From assembly GCA_017502465.1 (NCBI GenBank), contig JAFVUY010000017.1:1-64000 (forward strand): a DNA stretch of 64,000 nucleotides, in the 5' to 3' direction. The notes beneath the pieces are model-generated. The model was not told where the DNA came from. It saw nothing but the letters and a program-made list of their open reading frames with translations, and did not search any database. Source of the stretch: Bacilli bacterium. GTDB lineage: Bacteria > Bacillota_I > Bacilli_A > RFN20 > CAG-826. Below are positions 1 to 9,250 of the stretch, piece after piece (position 1 is the first letter of the stretch; the number at the start of each line of letters is the position of its first letter). The translations under genes and the position numbers were made by a program.

Positions 1-1942
1 CAACTTGGAAAGAACAATATTGATCATTTTCGAAGATATTATCAATGTTGTAATAATCTCCGTAAACGAATAATGCGCGATGTTTTTTGAAATATTTGAT
101 TTGATCTCTAATAGTGGCTTTTTCTTCATCATTCGTGTTTCTAACATCAAATTCATAACCAAAGGCACCAAAAGCTTGAATGTTGAATCTATCTTCTAAT
201 GAAGAGAAATAGTAAGTTTTATTATTTTTGTATTCGTGAGCGACATGCGCGCCAAAAGTGGAAATTGGATATCCTTCAAATGTTCCAGATGCGATTTTAA
301 GTCTAAAATCAGAATTGGAGTTATCGCTTCCCCATGTTTGAGGGAAGTAATAACTAATACCTAAATCAAATCTTCCTCCGCCTGATGAACATCCTTCAAT
401 AAGAAGATTTGGGAACGCTTTAACTAATCTTTCTAATAAATCATATAAACCTAAAACATAACGATGGAAAAATTCACCACATCTGATTCCAATAGATGAA
501 TACATATCAACGATAAATCTATTGAAATCCCATTTAACATAATCCGCTTTTGTTTCATTAATAACATTGCTTAAGCTATCAAAAAGATAATCAACAACTT
601 CTTTATTAGTTAAATCAATCATTAATTGTCTTCTTCTTTCAAGAGGGAATCTATCTTTGCTCATCATCGCGTATTCTGGGTGATTTCTAAATAAATCTGA
701 TTTCATAGAAATCATTTCTGGTTCAACCCAAATACCAAATTTAAGACCTAAATTACGAATCTTATCCGCGATATAACCAATTCCTTTTGGGAATTTTCTT
801 TCATCCGCGACCCAGTCTCCTAATGAGGAGGAATCGTCATCTCTTCCTTTGAACCATCCGTCATCAATAACGAATAATTCAATTCCAAGGTCTTTACACA
901 CTTCCGCCATTTCAATAAGGTTTTTTTCATTAATAGAGAATGTTGAACCTTCCCAGCTATTAAATAAGACAGGTCTTTCTTTATAAGCGAAGTTTGGATT
1001 AATAATGTGCTTGTTAGCAAAATCATGCATTTGATGAGTTAATGTATCTCTATCAGTTGCGACCATAAATAAAGCTTCAGGAGTAATAAATTCTCCATCT
1101 TTTGCTTTAATAAGATATTGGAAACAATAATCATTAACACCAATCATGACAGATGTATGTTCAATTGGGTTAATATCAACGATTCCTTTGTGGTTACCTG
1201 AATAAATTAAATTGAATCCATAAAGCAATCCACTTTCAGTGTCTAATACTTCAAAGAATGGATTATGTTTATGTGATGAATACCCAGAAAGTGATTGGTT
1301 AACAACTGTTCCACTTTCAAGTTTGATGACACGTCTTTGTCTTTCAGAAAGCCACGCCCCATCAAAGGTGTAGACTTCCATTTTTCTATTCATAATTGGA
1401 AGTTCTAAAGACATTAATCTATTAAGGGTGATATCTTTATCACCTAAATTAACGATTTTCTTTTTCGCGACAATAATGTCGGTGTTTTCATAGAATGAAT
1501 AATAATTATGTAATTCAATTTTGCTATGTTCATCATATTCAATGATATCAAGTGTTTCTATCGCATCACGCGCGTGAGGACCAAAAATATCAACACCACC
1601 TTTGATGATTTTAGCTTCTTTGAATAAGAATCTATTTGTGAATGAATTATCGCTATTAGAGATTAAAACAGACACTTCTGTGTTATTTCCATTTCCGAAG
1701 GAAGAAGAAATTAAAGGATCTTTCATAAAATCCCATGTAGAACCTGCTGGAGGAGCAACACAAATAGAAGGTGTTAATTCAATCATATCCTTTTTAGGTC
1801 CGTAATATCTTTGAATGATATATCTAAGTTCTGGATGTTGATTATTATATTCAACATTGTCGAAATAATATCTTTTAATTTCAAACACTAAAGCGTTATT
1901 AAGCGTTTCAATAATAATAAAGTTATCTTGAATTTTAATCAT
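1..1942 (-). CDS. Alpha-galactosidase, GH36 (3' end beyond window)
   Basis: Read directly by translating the minus strand: one frame stays open from the ATG at 1942 to the left edge (647 codons). GH36 enzymes release terminal alpha-galactose or alpha-GalNAc by a retaining mechanism. The protein has the N-terminal beta-sandwich and then the TIM barrel with VIDDGW, WVEPEM, KWDFNR and EGCSSGGGRFD. The Asp of KWDFNR is residue 472 (nucleophile) and the Asp of TWGSDNSN is residue 540 (acid/base), a spacing close to that of bacterial GH36 enzymes. Only roughly the last 80-90 residues are missing. There is no signal peptide, so it should act on imported oligosaccharides. The start lies 16 bp after the stop of the upstream secreted hydrolase, with GGGGA as ribosome site, so the two are probably cotranscribed. 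Substrate choice (Gal or GalNAc) cannot be read from sequence alone. Confidence 0.93.
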   Translation of the reverse strand, partial: MIKIQDNFIIIETLNNALVFEIKRYYFDNVEYNNQHPELRYIIQRYYGPKKDMIELTPSICVAPPAGSTWDFMKDPLISSSFGNGNNTEVSVLISNSDNSFTNRFLFKEAKIIKGGVDIFGPHARDAIETLDIIEYDEHSKIELHNYYSFYENTDIIVAKKKIVNLGDKDITLNRLMSLELPIMNRKMEVYTFDGAWLSERQRRVIKLESGTVVNQSLSGYSSHKHNPFFEVLDTESGLLYGFNLIYSGNHKGIVDINPIEHTSVMIGVNDYCFQYLIKAKDGEFITPEALFMVATDRDTLTHQMHDFANKHIINPNFAYKERPVLFNSWEGSTFSINEKNLIEMAEVCKDLGIELFVIDDGWFKGRDDDSSSLGDWVADERKFPKGIGYIADKIRNLGLKFGIWVEPEMISMKSDLFRNHPEYAMMSKDRFPLERRRQLMIDLTNKEVVDYLFDSLSNVINETKADYVKWDFNRFIVDMYSSIGIRCGEFFHRYVLGLYDLLERLVKAFPNLLIEGCSSGGGRFDLGISYYFPQTWGSDNSNSDFRLKIASGTFEGYPISTFGAHVAHEYKNNKTYYFSSLEDRFNIQAFGAFGYEFDVRNTNDEEKATIRDQIKYFKKHRALFVYGDYYNIDNIFENDQYCSFQV

Positions 1943-1958
1943 TTTAGTTTCCCCGAGA

Positions 1959-4900
1959 TTATTTCATGTAATTATATAAATTTGTGACAAGATTTTGAGT
2001 AGCAACGTTATTATACATAGCTTCAACAAGGGCAAAAATAGAACCACTTGATGTATTAGTGGATGTAATAACTGTTTCCCCTACTTTTAAGTAGGCAGTC
2101 ACAGTAAACATATCGTTATAACGATTTTGACTGATTGCATCACCTAAATCAATAATAAGATATCTTTCATTATTAACTGTGTCTAATCTAAGATTTTCAA
2201 CAGGATATCTTCTTGTTTGAGAGGATGTAGAAACTTGAATTCCATATTCTCCAATAGAGGATAATTCTTCTGTATATAAATCGCTCATAGAGAATTTCAT
2301 AAAGACACGGTCATTTGAGACTGTTCCATTAATGAATGTCGCAGTATAAGCGATATTCATTCTAATATCGATTTGATCAAGAGATTTGATGTTAACCCAG
2401 GTAGAACCTGTGAAATAAAGGGTAACTTCATTAAGTTCAAATGAATGTCTAACTCCGTTAATATCCGCGACATATAAATCACCTAATGTAATTCTTTCTC
2501 CCGCGGATACATTATAAGATTCACCTAAAGATAATTTATAACGGTTATAACCGATTTTAGAAATTTCGGTTGTTCCATTATCGTAGAATGTTCTAACTTG
2601 ACCTGATTTTAATTTGAAATCAATGTCATTATAATTAGACGCGGTGAAATAAATATTTTTTGAATCACCAGAAAGATTACTAATTTCTCCGGATGTAACT
2701 TTTCTTTTTAAGTTAACAGAATGCGCGGACATAACGCGATTGGTGTCACTATTAGCGCAATAAAGAATCATTGAATTAGAATCAGAATTCGCAACTGTGT
2801 TCTCTCTAACGTCACTAACAATGACTTCTCCGTTAACAGAGATATAAAGATAAACTTGATTGGTGTTTTTAATTTTAATCGCACCTACTTCAACAATGTT
2901 ATCAACCCCTGCGGTTAATACATTGTTAACGTAGACGTTAGGTTCTTTAATAATAACGCCACCTTGATTGCAGCCAACACCAAACATGAATCCGCCCCAG
3001 GCGTCATTTGCATTTTCCTCAAATCCATTGATATAGATATCAAATAAACCATCTCCCCAGGCTGTACCTAATTGGTCTGCTTTGTAATTGAATCTTAATG
3101 CAACAGAGCCTCTGTTACTATTAACTTCATAATATTGACTTCTTCCAACATTGTAGCCTTCATCATTGTTAATTGATTCTCTTCTTGTGACATCTTTGAT
3201 TGTGACAACGTCATAATCTTCTAATAAGTTTTTATCAATTGAAGTGCCTGAAACAGTTTGAATTGACTCAGAACTAATTAAGATAGCTTCACCATTATTG
3301 ATAGTGACAGTTTCACCTGTTCCGACACGTTGATATGTTTCATAATTTGGACCAAAAAGGTAATAAATTCTTCCGCTAGGAACAGTAACTGATTTTGTTG
3401 TATTAGCACTATTGGATTCAAAGTTAGCGGTGTATTGATATGTTAATGATGGGTTGGTCTTATTTGTGAAGGTTGTTTCAACTGTTCTAAGACCTGGGCC
3501 ATAATATTCTTTCGCACTAGAAAAAATTGGTTTATAATTTCCGCCATAACTACCAATATTGATGCTTGTTGCGTCATATCCTTCTAAAAGAGATTGGATT
3601 TTAGCATATTGTTTATTCATTTTTTTAAGATAGCTATATGCATCTGAATATGTTGTATCATATGCAAATGCAGCGCCTTCAGAAGTATATCCTTCTTGGA
3701 AAGAATATGCAGCATATCCTTCAACATCTTCACCAACCGCTAAAAGCATAGAGGAGAAGACATCCACTTCTGTAAGAGTTTCTTTCATACTTGTATCTGT
3801 AGATGCGGTTAGGACTTGAATAACATCAAATTCTTTTCCAAGTTCTTCTTTAAGTTCTTCTTTAGCCGCGTTAATCGCGTCATAAATTGCCTTACTTGGA
3901 TCGTAATAATATTTAGACGATGAGAGTGCTGGAGAGTGAACACCATAAATCCTTGTTGTATAGGTATAGGTATCAAACGCCATATAATCTAAACCAGTTT
4001 CGTCAAACCACGATTTGATATAATTTTTATAATCTTCTTCACTATCAAAATAACCAAACTCTTCACTTTTGTTAAGGTCATATGATCTTAAAGCTGTATG
4101 AATATGTGGGAGAGGTCTATTTTTTAAAACTGAATGAGAATTCCAGAAATTCCTAATAGTGTCAACGGTGTTACCAACATTAACCATATCTGTGCCTTTA
4201 AATGGTTCATCAGCAAGTTCAAGACCATAGAAAGCTGGATGCATAAAAGCTTCTTGTAATCTTGGAGAATTCATTCTTCTTTCAATAGTGGAAGTATTAT
4301 TATCCGCGAATGAGTTTGATTCAATTGTGAAGTCGTTAATGATGCATTTCATGCCAACTTTCCAAGCTGCTTCCATATATCTATAACAAACAGTTTCTTG
4401 GAATGTGGCGTTTTGTGGACACCACCAAGCATTTGACCAAGTTTCATCTTCAATACTAACAGATCTTGAATCTAAGAATAATATGTTTGCGCCTGCTGAT
4501 TTCATTTGCATAACAATTTCATCAACATGATTTGCGTCAGAAAAGTCAACTGCATTACCTTTATTTTGCATGTGAGTGGTATTGTATTCATCTGGAGTAC
4601 AAACAAGATATGTTCCATCTTCTTGTAAGATAGAATATTTTCCAGCTTCATTATTTGTCACATCATGGAAAAATAATGATGTAGGTGCTCCATAGAAAAA
4701 GACTGGATCGTTTGTGACTGTGACTTCGTTTGAAGTTAAAACGTTTCCGTTAACATAAGCATCAACGGTGACATTATGTTCCCCAACCGTTTCGGTTGTG
4801 TAATAAATAAATCCGTTTGAATCCGCATCATCATTAGTGAGGATTAAACCATTTCTATAATCTGTTTCATCGTTGATAACATATTGAGCTGCATTAGGAT

Positions 4901-5057
4901 TGGCTTTAAATCTTAATGTGTATCCTTCGCTTCTTTCTAAAACAGGAGTGTCAATCGAAGAAGCTTTCGCAGATTGAGGTCGTCCCATTGGAACCAAAAT
5001 ACCTGCTGCGGCTAGTAATGTTAACGCAAATGATAAAAGTGTTCTTTGAATTTTCAT
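1959..5057 (-). CDS. Secreted TIM-barrel glycoside hydrolase-like protein, unassigned family
   Basis: About 1032 residues. I start at the ATG at 5057 because AAGGTGA lies 8 nt upstream and the N-terminus is then a clean signal peptide (KIQRTLLSFALTLLAAAG, cut near AKA-S); a longer TTG frame at 5081 lacks this. Order: signal peptide; FN3-like domain (~30-125, ending NEVTVTNDPVFFYG); a TIM barrel (~150-480) with HPAFYGLELADEPF, where D283/E284 are candidate catalytic residues, and a later TGLDYMAFDTYTYTT strand; an all-beta domain with YYLFGPN and INNGEAILISS; then C-terminal beta-sandwich domains. The same FN3, DEP barrel and YYLFG order occurs in the protein at 51,086. I do not recognise a CAZy family. 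Clan GH-A-like enzymes use a similar (N/D)EP motif, so a glycosidase acting outside the cell is inferred. Confidence 0.7.
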   Translation of the reverse strand: MKIQRTLLSFALTLLAAAGILVPMGRPQSAKASSIDTPVLERSEGYTLRFKANPNAAQYVINDETDYRNGLILTNDDADSNGFIYYTTETVGEHNVTVDAYVNGNVLTSNEVTVTNDPVFFYGAPTSLFFHDVTNNEAGKYSILQEDGTYLVCTPDEYNTTHMQNKGNAVDFSDANHVDEIVMQMKSAGANILFLDSRSVSIEDETWSNAWWCPQNATFQETVCYRYMEAAWKVGMKCIINDFTIESNSFADNNTSTIERRMNSPRLQEAFMHPAFYGLELADEPFKGTDMVNVGNTVDTIRNFWNSHSVLKNRPLPHIHTALRSYDLNKSEEFGYFDSEEDYKNYIKSWFDETGLDYMAFDTYTYTTRIYGVHSPALSSSKYYYDPSKAIYDAINAAKEELKEELGKEFDVIQVLTASTDTSMKETLTEVDVFSSMLLAVGEDVEGYAAYSFQEGYTSEGAAFAYDTTYSDAYSYLKKMNKQYAKIQSLLEGYDATSINIGSYGGNYKPIFSSAKEYYGPGLRTVETTFTNKTNPSLTYQYTANFESNSANTTKSVTVPSGRIYYLFGPNYETYQRVGTGETVTINNGEAILISSESIQTVSGTSIDKNLLEDYDVVTIKDVTRRESINNDEGYNVGRSQYYEVNSNRGSVALRFNYKADQLGTAWGDGLFDIYINGFEENANDAWGGFMFGVGCNQGGVIIKEPNVYVNNVLTAGVDNIVEVGAIKIKNTNQVYLYISVNGEVIVSDVRENTVANSDSNSMILYCANSDTNRVMSAHSVNLKRKVTSGEISNLSGDSKNIYFTASNYNDIDFKLKSGQVRTFYDNGTTEISKIGYNRYKLSLGESYNVSAGERITLGDLYVADINGVRHSFELNEVTLYFTGSTWVNIKSLDQIDIRMNIAYTATFINGTVSNDRVFMKFSMSDLYTEELSSIGEYGIQVSTSSQTRRYPVENLRLDTVNNERYLIIDLGDAISQNRYNDMFTVTAYLKVGETVITSTNTSSGSIFALVEAMYNNVATQNLVTNLYNYMK

Positions 5058-5154
5058 ATACTTATTCACCTTTTCTTTCAAGATAATTATACTAAATGAT
5101 TCAAAGCCAATAAAAGTTTAATATTAACGTTTATTTATAAAAAATTGCTTTTTA

Positions 5155-5186
5155 TAAAAGCAAAGACCCTCAAAATCGAGGGTCTT
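5155..5186 (-). terminator. Intrinsic terminator between two surface-protein genes
   Basis: Nine-base-pair stem (AAGACCCTC at 5163-5171 with GAGGGTCTT at 5178-5186) and short T-rich tails on both sides. It should end transcripts from the gene at 5218-6927, so the 1959-5057 gene needs its own promoter. A TATAAT at about 5089-5094 on the minus strand is a candidate -10, but its -35 is poor. Confidence 0.8.
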
Positions 5187-5217
5187 GTTTTTATATTTTC
5201 CTAAATTGGAATGAATG

Positions 5218-6927
5218 TTAGTTATACCAAACGTCGTCTGCACCTAAATCGAGAATATCAGCGTTTGCGGATTCAACTGTTTCAGTTGGTCCAACAATTC
5301 TTAAATCATCGATATAGATTGTGACGTTAGCATGAGAAATGACACCAATACGATGGTCATTTTGATCTGAATGAATACTGGTTTTTGGAATAGTAATTTC
5401 TTGCCATTTGCCTACATCACCCTCATGAACATGCCAGTCAGTACCATCGAATATGTCGTCTGAGTAGACTTGCATGACGATGCTGCCGCCTTCTGGAATG
5501 GCTAGATACATTGCATGACTGATACCAATAAATCTTGTCCATTCTGCACCTGTTGTGAACTTTAAGGAATAAGAACCTGTGTATGATTTTTCATCAGAGA
5601 CTTCTAAATTATTGGCATTATAGTATAAGATACCAGCGCCAAAAGGGGCGGAAGTTAAGAAGTTGTTTTCAAGAACACGTTCTTGTTCAAATGACCATGC
5701 TTCCGAAGCGATTCTAATGTTGTCAATATAAAGGTCAAGGCCGTATTTATTAGTATCTCTTGTACCTAAGATTTTTGCCCATGTGTTGTTAACAACTTCA
5801 ATGCTTTCGTACGGAGCATATAATGTAGTCCATCTTCCGTAGTTGTTATCATTAATATATGCTTTTGGATAAAGATTATCATTATCCGCTGGGAAGATAT
5901 GTATTGCGCCTTCTTTTGGTTCGGCATATAAATCGTAAAGGATGCCTGAACCTTGAGCTTTTTGGTAGAAGCTGTATGGGACGTAGACATTAGCATCTTT
6001 GTCTGAGACAAGGTGTAATGATGTTGTGCCTTCTGTCGCTCTTGTGTTAGAGAGTTCAAATGTACCACTTGTGTTAATGTGGAGGGAGTTGCTGTCATCA
6101 AATGTAGATCTAACATAAACTCCATTAACGTAATTATTTTCTAAAGAAGTGATGTTTGGTGTTCCACCAAATCTGATGTTATCAATGTAGATTGTATTAT
6201 CAAATGAGTCATCAACACGAATAACAATGTTATCTGATTGAAGATCTTCAAAGAATGCTCTTGAGAATGTGTATGTATTCCAAATTGTTTGAGCACCTAC
6301 AAAAGCACCTGAATACCATGCCCCTGCGTATCTAACGACGCCATAATCGCCATTAATAGAGTTGTAATAGAAATTGCCTGCTTGTTTTTCAGCAACAAGA
6401 TCAAAATAAATTGCATCATTTGAATCGAAAATAGCGTTTAACCAATTTCTATCAAAAGCGATTCTGAGGTAACTACCAACTGTGGAAACTGCTAATGATT
6501 TGGTTCCGAGAGTTGATTTAGAATCTGTAACTGTTGCTTCACCTTCAACAACACTAAGAACTGATGGAATTTGGCCATCTTCAAAGGAAACTGATTTAGG
6601 CATTTTTGGAGCATATCTTTCGTCACTAGGATCTAAAGAGTTGACGAATTCTGCTGATGGTGCACCCATATTTGTGATTTCAACATCTCCTGTTGGAGCG
6701 GTGAATTGAATTGGGTGGGTTGGATCACTACAGCTAACCCAGTATTCTTTTGAACCATTTGAATCAAAAGTTGGAGCAACTGCTTCATAGTGATTCCATT
6801 CTTGGGTTCCGTTAGAAGCAAAAACTAAAAGTTCGCTATTAAATTTGCTCATACCAGAAATAGCTAAAACACCAGCTAAACCGGTTAAACAAATAACGGA
6901 AAAAAGAAATTTATTCTTTCTTTTCAT
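5218..6927 (-). CDS. Secreted protein with three carbohydrate-binding-like beta-sandwich domains
   Basis: 569 residues, starting at the ATG at 6927 with AAAGGAAAA upstream. It has a Lys-rich signal peptide (KRKNKFLFSVICLTGLAGV) without an obvious lipobox. After a short Cys/His segment (WNHYEAVAPTFDSNGSKEYW, then SCSDPTH) come three ~140-residue domains, each ending in a similar strand: YIDNIRFGG, YIDNIRIAS and YIDDLRIVG. Domain 1 (FEDGQIPSVLSVVEGEA... LRIAFDRNWLN... YNSINGDYGVVRY) closely matches the domain in the neighbouring lipoprotein at 7047-9236, so the two genes are related by duplication. No catalytic motif is visible. A glycan-binding surface role is inferred from the fold-like pattern and the locus. 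A 119-bp gap separates it from the upstream gene. Confidence 0.75.
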   Translation of the reverse strand: MKRKNKFLFSVICLTGLAGVLAISGMSKFNSELLVFASNGTQEWNHYEAVAPTFDSNGSKEYWVSCSDPTHPIQFTAPTGDVEITNMGAPSAEFVNSLDPSDERYAPKMPKSVSFEDGQIPSVLSVVEGEATVTDSKSTLGTKSLAVSTVGSYLRIAFDRNWLNAIFDSNDAIYFDLVAEKQAGNFYYNSINGDYGVVRYAGAWYSGAFVGAQTIWNTYTFSRAFFEDLQSDNIVIRVDDSFDNTIYIDNIRFGGTPNITSLENNYVNGVYVRSTFDDSNSLHINTSGTFELSNTRATEGTTSLHLVSDKDANVYVPYSFYQKAQGSGILYDLYAEPKEGAIHIFPADNDNLYPKAYINDNNYGRWTTLYAPYESIEVVNNTWAKILGTRDTNKYGLDLYIDNIRIASEAWSFEQERVLENNFLTSAPFGAGILYYNANNLEVSDEKSYTGSYSLKFTTGAEWTRFIGISHAMYLAIPEGGSIVMQVYSDDIFDGTDWHVHEGDVGKWQEITIPKTSIHSDQNDHRIGVISHANVTIYIDDLRIVGPTETVESANADILDLGADDVWYN

Positions 6928-6958
6928 AATTATATTTTCCTTTCTATAGTTATTATCA

Positions 6959-6973
6959 TTTTACAATGTAAAA
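6959..6973. promoter_or_regulatory. Palindrome upstream of the 5218-6927 gene
   Basis: TTTTACA-a-TGTAAAA is a perfect 15-bp palindrome. It overlaps a possible minus-strand -35 (TTTACA) placed 18 nt from TATAGA, about 30-50 bp ahead of the start codon. It could be an operator. No regulator can be named from the sequence. Confidence 0.35.
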
Positions 6974-7046
6974 ATATTGCTTAATATAATTAATATTTTC
7001 TATAATTTACAAAATATTGATTTTCGAGTAATTCAAAATAGATGTC

Positions 7047-9236
7047 TTATATCGAATTAACAATTGAAATTGCGTCAATATAGACATTTGCAGGTTGACA
7101 AATTAAGAAAACATAATGGTCAAATTGATTTGAGTTGATGAATGATTTAGGAATAATCATCTCTTTCCATGTGCCAACTGAATCGCGATAATAATGGAAT
7201 TCTCCGTTAGGTGTCAAATTTAATTCTCCATCTGCGAAGAAATAGAACTTAAGTCCTCCATTGTCTGGAATATTTGCATACATCGCATGGCTGATGCCAA
7301 ATCCTTTTGTGAAACTTTCATTTGGTTTAGAAATTTTTAATGAATATGAACCTGAATAAGATTGTTCATCAGTAATTGTGTATGTATTTCTCGAGTCCGT
7401 TAATAAGAGCGAACCAAAAGCACCACTCATATCTGTGTTGTTTTCCAAAAGATTTTCAGTTTCAAAGTTCATTGAATATTGTTCATATGGTCTGATGTTA
7501 TCAATATATAAATCGAAATTGAAATTAGCGTTATTTCTTGTTCCGAGTATTCTTGCGTAACTACCTTCCATTTGAATATGTTCAAATTTAATATACATTG
7601 TGGTCCATTTATTAAAGTTATTGCTATTAATATATGGGTATGGTTGCAAATCATCCGTGCGATAGAGGTGCATAACATCCGCGGATGGGATAAATACATC
7701 AAACATAATGCCTTTATATCCTCTTAAGGCTTCATAATGGTTGTTTGGAAGATATACATCTAATGTTGTCGCAGAGTTAGATTTGATGTGAAGTGAAACA
7801 CGACCATCAGATGCACGTGCATTTGTTAATTCTACAGTGGAATTTGGAGTGTTAACCATGACCTCCAAAGAATCGCTGTAATTAGAATTAACAAGATAAT
7901 TTTTATCTGGATCAGGTGGAAGTATTAAATTATTTTCAAATGAATGATTGTTATTAATTTTTCCTAATCTAATGTTATCGATATAAACGACATTATTAAC
8001 AGAATTATCAATTCTAATAACAACGTTATCACTCGCTAAATCGCTTAACATTGCTTTTGTGAAAGCGACAGTTTTATATAATTTAGTAACGCCAGCTCCA
8101 TCTTTGATGACTGGTTCATATCTAACAACACCCCATTGATTAGAAAGTGAGTTGTAATAAAAATCATTTGCGTTTTCTTCTGCTTTAATATCAAAGTAAA
8201 GTGCTTCTGCATCTTTAAGTTGGAAAACTTTATTTAGCCAAGTTCTATCAAAAGCAATGGAAAGTTTTCCATTCACACCTAATTCTGCTTTTAAAGCTTT
8301 GTTTCCAAAACTAGAATTATCAGAAATAACACTTAATGAGGCTCCTGAAAGTTCTTTAATATATGGATAGATTTTGCCATCCTCAAAAGAGAATGATTTT
8401 TTATATGCGTATTCAACTATATCACCTGTGATGATTTGAGTTGCTGCTTCATCAGCGAAATTTTTTAAACAAGTTTCACAGTGATAATGTTCAACAGAAA
8501 TACCATCTTGAGTGTATGTTGCTTCTTGAATGGTTTTATGAACAAGATCGTGTTTTGCTTCAATAACCCAACTATTATTAGTCATTTCATTTGTGCCATT
8601 TTCATCTTCAAAATGTTTGTCACATCTATCGCAATAAAAATGTTCTATAACCCCATCTGTATCACATGTCTTATTCACTCCATGGATTCTTGTAATATTG
8701 TGATTTAAAGCATTGATAATAACATCTTTGTATTCAACTTCGTTTTCAGCTTTTTCATCAGTGAAATAAGAATCACATTCTTCGCAGTGAAAATATTTGA
8801 TGTTACCTGTGGTTGTACATCCAGGTTCTACCGCTTCATATGTTGTTAATGTATGGCTACCTGCCGCTAAAATGGTGATATCAGTTAATGAAATTTCATT
8901 TTCCGCGTCTTCATCAGAGAAGATCTTTTCACAATATTCACATTGATAATGACCATAATACCCATTTTCTGTGCAAGTTGGGTCTTGTCCTTCGATGAAA
9001 ACTGTTTTATGTGACATTGGAATAATTAAATCTTCTGGTTTCACAACTTCTTTATTTTCGTCAAAGGTTTGATCGCATTTTTCACAAACATAATGTCTTG
9101 CGACGCCTTCTTTTGAACAAGTAGAGGCTACTTCTTCAACAAGAACGTAGGAGTGTTCGCAACTTCCACAGCTAGTTAAAGATGTTGCTAATAATAGTAT
9201 TGTTATACCACCTAAAATAATCTTTTTATTTTTCAT
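7047..9236 (-). CDS. Surface lipoprotein: five Cys/His ribbon repeats plus three binding domains
   Basis: 729 residues. The ATG at 9236 is chosen because AAGGAAGGAGAA precedes it and it gives a lipoprotein signal peptide with lipobox SLTSC; the longer TTG frame (9260) overlaps the previous gene's stop. Residues ~25-275 hold five tandem repeats of ~48-50 residues of the form H-x(n)-TC-x(3)-G-x(4)-Y-x-C-x2-C (for example TCSKEGVARHYVCEKCDQTF and TCTENGYYGHYQCEYCEKIF). The fifth repeat lacks the first Cys (ATYTQDG). The CxxC pairs suggest structural zinc ribbons or disulfides. Residues ~280-729 hold three carbohydrate-binding-like domains ending VYIDNIRLG, LYIDNIRP and VYIDAISIV. It is probably a glycan-capture protein on the cell surface. 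The gene follows the 9251-11404 gene by 14 nt. Confidence 0.8.
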   Translation of the reverse strand: MKNKKIILGGITILLLATSLTSCGSCEHSYVLVEEVASTCSKEGVARHYVCEKCDQTFDENKEVVKPEDLIIPMSHKTVFIEGQDPTCTENGYYGHYQCEYCEKIFSDEDAENEISLTDITILAAGSHTLTTYEAVEPGCTTTGNIKYFHCEECDSYFTDEKAENEVEYKDVIINALNHNITRIHGVNKTCDTDGVIEHFYCDRCDKHFEDENGTNEMTNNSWVIEAKHDLVHKTIQEATYTQDGISVEHYHCETCLKNFADEAATQIITGDIVEYAYKKSFSFEDGKIYPYIKELSGASLSVISDNSSFGNKALKAELGVNGKLSIAFDRTWLNKVFQLKDAEALYFDIKAEENANDFYYNSLSNQWGVVRYEPVIKDGAGVTKLYKTVAFTKAMLSDLASDNVVIRIDNSVNNVVYIDNIRLGKINNNHSFENNLILPPDPDKNYLVNSNYSDSLEVMVNTPNSTVELTNARASDGRVSLHIKSNSATTLDVYLPNNHYEALRGYKGIMFDVFIPSADVMHLYRTDDLQPYPYINSNNFNKWTTMYIKFEHIQMEGSYARILGTRNNANFNFDLYIDNIRPYEQYSMNFETENLLENNTDMSGAFGSLLLTDSRNTYTITDEQSYSGSYSLKISKPNESFTKGFGISHAMYANIPDNGGLKFYFFADGELNLTPNGEFHYYRDSVGTWKEMIIPKSFINSNQFDHYVFLICQPANVYIDAISIVNSI

Positions 9237-9250
9237 AATATTCTCCTTCC

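Noticed and set aside
1602..1805. Plus-strand open frame within the alpha-galactosidase region
   Set aside because: It lies wholly inside the GH36 frame on the other strand, has no ribosome site and encodes no recognisable protein.
1959..5081. Longer start for the secreted hydrolase at TTG 5081
   Set aside because: The ATG at 5057 has a good ribosome site and begins the signal peptide directly. The TTG has none. Similar TTG or GTG extensions were rejected at 9260, 11422, 12656, 27089, 47938 and 51065.
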